Source: Tropicibacter naphthalenivorans | GTDB lineage: Bacteria > Pseudomonadota > Alphaproteobacteria > Rhodobacterales > Rhodobacteraceae | Length of the DNA stretch: 64,000 bases | Assembly (NCBI RefSeq): GCF_900176475.1 | Contig: NZ_FWXX01000010.1 | Location: 62,001-126,000, forward strand | Direction of reading: 5' to 3' | In this document: positions 60,047 to 64,000 of the stretch, piece by piece | How positions within the stretch are numbered: position 1 is the stretch's first letter | Layout: every line of letters begins with the position of its first letter | Made by a program: the position numbers and the translations under genes | Notes under the pieces: model-generated | Databases searched by the model: none | What the model saw: only the letters and a program-made list of their open reading frames with translations | Told to the model about the DNA's origin: nothing

Positions 60047-60516
60047 TCCGATCCTCCCTGTTTGTATCGGTCCATGGCCGCTGCAATGCGCGCCTCGTCT
60101 TCGGGATCGAGCGCCGCGTCGGTGCGTCGGCGTCGGGCCCGCGAAAGACTGAGCCCCCCGGTCAGCACCGCTGCAAAAATCAGGACCAGCGGCGCAAGCC
60201 AAAGCACCACGGTCCGACGTGTGAACGGCGGTTTCAACAGGACGAAATCTCCGTAGCGCGCGTGGATGTAGTCGACCACTTCCGCATTGCTGTCGCCCGC
60301 GGTCAGCCGTTCACGTACGAGCAGCCGCAAATCCCGCGCCACCCCGGCGTTGGAACTGTCGATGTCCTGGTTCTGGCAAACCACGCAGCGCAGCTGCTTG
60401 GAGATCACGCGGGCGCGCGCCTCAAGCGCCGGGTCGGCCAGGATCTCGTCCGGCTCTACAGCCTGCGCGAGCATGGGCAAGACAGCCAACAGAACGGCGA
60501 GCACCACCGCCCTCAT
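60043..60516 (-). CDS. ccmH: Cytochrome c maturation protein CcmH
   Basis: Membrane-anchored thiol reductase subunit of 157 aa with the motif LRCVVCQNQDIDSSNAGVAR (the Cys pair that reduces apocytochrome), DLRLLVRERLTAGDSNAEV, DYIHARYGDFVLLKPP and a C-terminal membrane helix. It overlaps ccmG and ccmI by 4 bases. Confidence 0.95.
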   Translation of the reverse strand: MRAVVLAVLLAVLPMLAQAVEPDEILADPALEARARVISKQLRCVVCQNQDIDSSNAGVARDLRLLVRERLTAGDSNAEVVDYIHARYGDFVLLKPPFTRRTVVLWLAPLVLIFAAVLTGGLSLSRARRRRTDAALDPEDEARIAAAMDRYKQGGSE

Positions 60517-61067
60517 GACAGGCCGCCTTGCGCCTGCTGCAACGCGAGCGTGAATTTTGCCACGGCGTCCTCGCCCACGATCGGCCCGACATAGCGATAC
60601 AGAACCGTTCCGTCTCCGCCGACGATGAAGGTTTCCGGAACGCCGGAAATGCCCCATTCGATACCCGCCCGACCATCGAGGTCAGAGCCGATGGCACTGT
60701 ACGGGTTGCCCAACTCGGCGAGCCAACGCAGGGCGTCCTCGGGCTTGTCCTTGTAGTTGATGCCCAGAAGGCGCACCCCGTCCCGTTCGACGAACCGCGA
60801 CAGGACCGCATGTTCGGCCTTGCACGGCACGCACCACGAGGCAAAGACATTGACCACCACGGGGCCGGGATTGCCCGACAGGTCCGCTGTTGCAAGGCCC
60901 GGCACGTCGAGTCCTGGGACCGGGTCCAGCGCAAACTCCGGCACCGGGTGCGAGATCAGAACCGAGGGGATATCATTTGGGTCACGCTCAGGGTCCAGTC
61001 CCCAAAGGAAAAAGGCCCCGAGGATGGCCGCCAACACCAACGGCAGCCCGGCTAACATGCGTTTCAT
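60513..61067 (-). CDS. ccmG: Thiol:disulfide protein CcmG/DsbE
   Basis: Periplasmic thioredoxin-fold protein of 184 aa, anchored by an N-terminal helix (LAGLPLVLAAILGAFFLWGL). The active site is FASWCVPCKAEH and the CcmG-type GISGVPETFIVGGDG loop is present. It keeps apocytochrome cysteines reduced for haem ligation. A much longer frame open upstream is antisense-like to ccmF and not used; start 61067 follows ccmF by 8 bases. Confidence 0.95.
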   Translation of the reverse strand: MKRMLAGLPLVLAAILGAFFLWGLDPERDPNDIPSVLISHPVPEFALDPVPGLDVPGLATADLSGNPGPVVVNVFASWCVPCKAEHAVLSRFVERDGVRLLGINYKDKPEDALRWLAELGNPYSAIGSDLDGRAGIEWGISGVPETFIVGGDGTVLYRYVGPIVGEDAVAKFTLALQQAQGGLS

Positions 61068-61075
61068 GGTCACTC

Positions 61076-63070
61076 CTATTCGGCGGGCTGGGGTTGCGGT
61101 CGGCGCGCCCGCCGTGGCGCCCCGACGCGCAGGCGACGGTCCGATAGCGACAGCGCGCCACCCAGCACCAGCAGGCCCGCACCAATCCACAGCAGGTTCA
61201 CCAGCGGTTCGTACAGGATGCGCAGGGTCCACGCCCCGCCCTTGGCCGCCGTGTCCGAGGCCGGTTCCGTGATCGAGGCGTAGAGATCCCCTGCCAGGGT
61301 CGAGCGGATCGCGGATTCCGTTGTCGTCGACCGGGCCACGGGATAGCTGCGCCGTTCGGGGAACAAAGTCGTCACGTAGCTGCCATTGCGCCAAACCTTC
61401 AACCGGCCCTGATCGGCCAGATAATTCGGCCCGCGACGCTTCTCGACCCCCTCGAACAGGACCTCGAACCCGGCAATCTCGATGCGGTCCCCAGGTCGGA
61501 CAAAGGCTATTTCTTCGCTCTTCCAGGCGCTTGACCCGACCATGCCCAGTATGACCACCGCCAGCCCGGCATGAGCCAGCGTCATGCCATGCGACGCCCG
61601 TGGTAGTGCGCGGGCGCGGCGGGCCGATTCGGACAGCGGTGCGTCGAACAGCTTGATCCGCAGCGCCCATTCCCGAAGCGTCGCAAACAGCAGCCAGAGC
61701 GCTGCGGCAACCGCGACATAGGCCAACACAGGCGCACCGGTCTGAACATACCAAAGCATCAGAGTCGCAGCGAGGCACAGCAGCGCCACGAAGCGCACCC
61801 GTTGGAGCACCCCGCCAATATCGGCGCGCTTCCACGACAGGAACGGCCCGATCCCCATGAACAGCACGAGGACCAGCATCATCGGGACGAAAGCGGCGTT
61901 GAAGAACGGTGGTCCGACCGAAATCTTGTCGCCGGTCAACGCCTCCAGCAGCAGCGGGTAGAGCGTTCCGAACAGCACCGTCCCGGTCGCCGCCGCGAGG
62001 ATCAGATTGTTGAGCAGCAGGCCTGCCTCTCGGCTGACGGGCCGGAACAGGCCGCCGCCCTCCATCTCGGGGGCCCGCCACGCATAAAGCGCCAACGACC
62101 CGCCGATGGACAGGCCCAACAGCCCGAGGATGTACAGCCCGCGCTCTGGATCGACGGCAAACGCATGAACCGAGGTCAGCAGCCCCGAACGCACGATGAA
62201 GGTGCCCAGCAGCGACAACGAAAATGTCAGGATCGCCAGCAGGATCGTCCAGCTTTTGAAGGCGTCGCGCTTTTCCGTGACGATGGCGGAATGCAGCAGC
62301 GCCGTTCCCATTAGCCACGGCATGAAGCTGACATTCTCCACCGGGTCCCAGAACCACCAGCCGCCCCAGCCCAACTCGTAATAAGCCCACCACGATCCCA
62401 GCGCGATCCCGGCTGTCAGGCTCATCCACGCAGCCAGCGTCCACGGCCGCACCCAGCGCGCCCAGGCGGCATCGACCCTCCCTTCGAGCAAGGCCGCAAC
62501 CGCAAAGGAAAACACGATGGAAAAGCCTACATACCCGAAATACAGCAGCGGCGGATGCATGGCGAGACCAACGTCCTGCAACAGCGGGTTCAGGTCATTG
62601 CCATTCGCGGGCGGCGGAAAGACCCGTTCGAACGGGTTCGAGGTGAACAGCAGGAAGCTCAGGAAACCGACGCTGATCCAGGCCTGCACCGACAGGACGC
62701 GCGCCTTGGTGGCGGCGGGGATGTTCGATCCGAACAAGGCCACGCCCGCGCCGAACACCGCAAGGATCAGCACCCACAACAGCAGCGAGCCTTCGTGGCT
62801 GCCCCATGTGCCGGCGATCTTGAACAGCATCGGTTTCAGCGAATGGGAATTCTCAACCACGTTCAGCACGGTAAAGTCGCTGACCACGAAAGAGCGCATC
62901 AAGGCGGCAAAGGCCAACCCGACAAAAACCACCTGCCCCATGGCCGAGGATTGCGCGGATTGCATCCACACGACGTTGCCGCGCGACGCGCCCAGAATAG
63001 GCAACACGCTCTGAACAATGGCCAAGGCCAGCGCCAATGCCAGTGAGAAATGTCCGATTTCCGGGATCAT
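61076..63070 (-). CDS. ccmF: Cytochrome c haem lyase CcmF
   Basis: Large membrane protein of 664 aa that joins haem to apocytochrome c. It starts MIPEIGHFSLALALALAIVQ and has the WWD domain GWGGWWFWDPVENVSFMPWL, conserved His-containing loops (MHPPLLYFGYVGF and TWGSHEGSLLLWVL) and a periplasmic C-terminal domain. First ccm gene of the operon, 27 bases after the SHOCT gene. Confidence 0.96.
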   Translation of the reverse strand: MIPEIGHFSLALALALAIVQSVLPILGASRGNVVWMQSAQSSAMGQVVFVGLAFAALMRSFVVSDFTVLNVVENSHSLKPMLFKIAGTWGSHEGSLLLWVLILAVFGAGVALFGSNIPAATKARVLSVQAWISVGFLSFLLFTSNPFERVFPPPANGNDLNPLLQDVGLAMHPPLLYFGYVGFSIVFSFAVAALLEGRVDAAWARWVRPWTLAAWMSLTAGIALGSWWAYYELGWGGWWFWDPVENVSFMPWLMGTALLHSAIVTEKRDAFKSWTILLAILTFSLSLLGTFIVRSGLLTSVHAFAVDPERGLYILGLLGLSIGGSLALYAWRAPEMEGGGLFRPVSREAGLLLNNLILAAATGTVLFGTLYPLLLEALTGDKISVGPPFFNAAFVPMMLVLVLFMGIGPFLSWKRADIGGVLQRVRFVALLCLAATLMLWYVQTGAPVLAYVAVAAALWLLFATLREWALRIKLFDAPLSESARRARALPRASHGMTLAHAGLAVVILGMVGSSAWKSEEIAFVRPGDRIEIAGFEVLFEGVEKRRGPNYLADQGRLKVWRNGSYVTTLFPERRSYPVARSTTTESAIRSTLAGDLYASITEPASDTAAKGGAWTLRILYEPLVNLLWIGAGLLVLGGALSLSDRRLRVGAPRRARRPQPQPAE

Positions 63071-63097
63071 GCTTGGCCTCCCTCGGGGGTGTCGCGG

Positions 63098-63415
63098 TTA
63101 TTTGTCCAGCGCAGCTTTGCGACGCTGGAACTCCTCTTCGTCGATCTCGCCCCGCGCATAGCGCAGGCGCAGTTCCTCAAGGGGATCCGGCGCATCGGAC
63201 ACGGCTGGCCCGCTGTCGCCACGGCCCGTCAGCCGCATCACGACCAGTACGACGATCGCAATCACGAGGCCCCAGAACAGCAGCATCCCGAACCCGCCAA
63301 GGCCAAATCCGAAACCGCCCATGCCATAGCCGTTCATCATGCCGTCATCGGCATCGGCCAGCGCAGGTGCTGCGCCGGCCAGCGCCGCGCCCAGTGAAAT
63401 CAGGATCTGTCTCAT
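63098..63415 (-). CDS. SHOCT-domain membrane protein
   Basis: Protein of 105 aa with a signal or first helix (LISLGAALAGAAPALA), a Gly/Met/Phe-rich periplasmic stretch (NGYGMGGFGFGLGGFGMLLF), one membrane helix and a C-terminal SHOCT motif (DPLEELRLRYARGEIDEEEF, QRRKAALDK). SHOCT proteins are common beside copper genes. Its start overlaps the histidine kinase stop by 4 bases. Confidence 0.88.
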   Translation of the reverse strand: MRQILISLGAALAGAAPALADADDGMMNGYGMGGFGFGLGGFGMLLFWGLVIAIVVLVVMRLTGRGDSGPAVSDAPDPLEELRLRYARGEIDEEEFQRRKAALDK

Positions 63416-64000
63416 GGTGTTTCTCCTTCGGTGTTGGCCGCATGTCCGTTCGGCAGCCGCACCCGTGCCCGCAACCCGCCTTCGGGCCGGTTCGTCAGAG
63501 TGACATCGCCGCCATGCGACTGGATGATCGTCCGGGCGATGGACAGTCCCAGCCCATGCCCGCCGGTTTCCAGCGACCGCGACTCTTCGAGCCGCACAAA
63601 CGGGTCAAAGACCTTGTCCAACTGGTCCTCGGGGATGCCCGGTCCGTCGTCGTCAACGATCAGAACCACCTCCCCGCCAGTCTTTTGCCAATCGATGCGC
63701 GCCATATGGCCGTAGCGCAGGGCGTTTTCGATCAGGTTGCGCAAGGCGCGGCGCATGGCGTTGGGGCGCAAGCGCAGTTCGGTGTCGTCGGCTCCCAGCA
63801 GGTCGACCCCGGCGGGCAGGGTCTGGCACAGAGCGCCGAGGTAGTCGTGCAGATTGACGCGTTCGGGCTGCTCTGATCCGGTCAGTCCGCGTGCGAAAGT
63901 CAACGTTGCCTCGACCATGCCCTGCATTTCCTCGACCGAGGCGACGATGCTGTCGCGGGTTTCGTCGTCGTCGACCATCTCGGCACGCACCCGCATCGCC
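63412..64000 (-). CDS. Sensor histidine kinase, C-terminal part (cut by window edge)
   Basis: Partial histidine kinase; the frame is open through the window end, so the N-terminus lies beyond. Visible: the end of the dimerisation domain (RVRAEMVDDDETRDSIVASV), N-box LIENALRYGHM, G1 VDDDGPGIPEDQL, F-box VFDPFVRLEESRS and G2 GGHGLGLSIARTI. Probably CopS/QseC-like and paired with a regulator just outside. The in-frame Met at 63996 is not a real start. It heads the ccm operon as seen here. Confidence 0.9.
   Translation of the reverse strand, partial: AMRVRAEMVDDDETRDSIVASVEEMQGMVEATLTFARGLTGSEQPERVNLHDYLGALCQTLPAGVDLLGADDTELRLRPNAMRRALRNLIENALRYGHMARIDWQKTGGEVVLIVDDDGPGIPEDQLDKVFDPFVRLEESRSLETGGHGLGLSIARTIIQSHGGDVTLTNRPEGGLRARVRLPNGHAANTEGETP

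Noticed and set aside
60513-62444. 643-codon frame upstream of ccmG
   Set aside because: The upstream two thirds are an alternative frame of ccmF; the CcmG signal anchor begins at 61067.

Overview
The window is high-GC DNA that reads as an alphaproteobacterium, most likely of the Rhodobacterales/Rhodobacteraceae. Grounds: the codon usage, ATGA-coupled operons, a CueR-type copper regulon, a cobalamin-riboswitch-controlled cbtBA pair, and a block of small DUF genes typical of alphaproteobacterial plasmids and integrative elements. No replication, conjugation or integrase gene lies inside the window. That it belongs to a plasmid or integrative element is inferred from gene content.

Left module (276-10936), metal and redox. 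A two-component system (276-2269) diverges from two small PepSY-type exported proteins, a ferric-reductase-like flavohaem protein, a DUF2271 protein with a candidate flavinylation motif, a PepSY/flavodoxin/FNR fusion, ApbE flavin transferase, a P1B-type ATPase with a TPC motif and a VIT/CCC1 transporter. Most neighbours overlap by a few bases. The set looks like a flavin-based transmembrane electron relay tied to movement of a redox-active metal, probably iron. A 19-bp element repeated before both PepSY genes is a candidate site for the response regulator. An H-NS-like remnant (10930-11090) marks the right junction.

Middle module (11513-27358), mobile-element housekeeping. It holds ssb, a zinc-ribbon protein, DUF932, a possible PD-(D/E)XK protein, a run of small uncharacterised genes, an Xre/RES toxin-antitoxin pair with a palindromic operator, a 1464-aa methylase-helicase of the strawberry-notch type, a Toprim primase-like protein, DUF2493 and a WGR protein. 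Two of these genes share a conserved leader, and a strongly hairpin-forming stretch precedes DUF2493.

Cargo slot (27574-33900). A tightly coupled minus-strand operon encodes a MerR-like helix-turn-helix protein, a 1032-aa N6-adenine methylase and a PD-(D/E)XK protein. Its predicted promoter lies on 22-23 bp tandem repeats. A Fic protein and a nonsense-interrupted small gene follow. The operon is the best candidate for an undescribed restriction-like or defence system.

Right module (33921-53520), copper. It has three multicopper oxidases, two L,D-transpeptidases, DUF305, a glutaredoxin-MauE fusion, a TolC-like lipoprotein, a cupredoxin, CusF, CueR, CopA, CopZ, ScsC/ScsB-like thiol proteins and four c-type cytochromes. 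Three strong CueR-type promoters (before copA, copZ and the scsB operon) suggest one regulon.

Right end (53588-64000). A methyltransferase gene is split by a complete IS66-family element (2798 bp, 8-bp target duplication). Beyond it lie cbtBA with a cobalamin riboswitch, a degenerate histidine-phosphatase-like protein, cytochrome c maturation genes ccmF-G-H-I, a SHOCT protein and a histidine kinase cut by the window edge. The ccm genes may serve the periplasmic cytochromes of the copper module.
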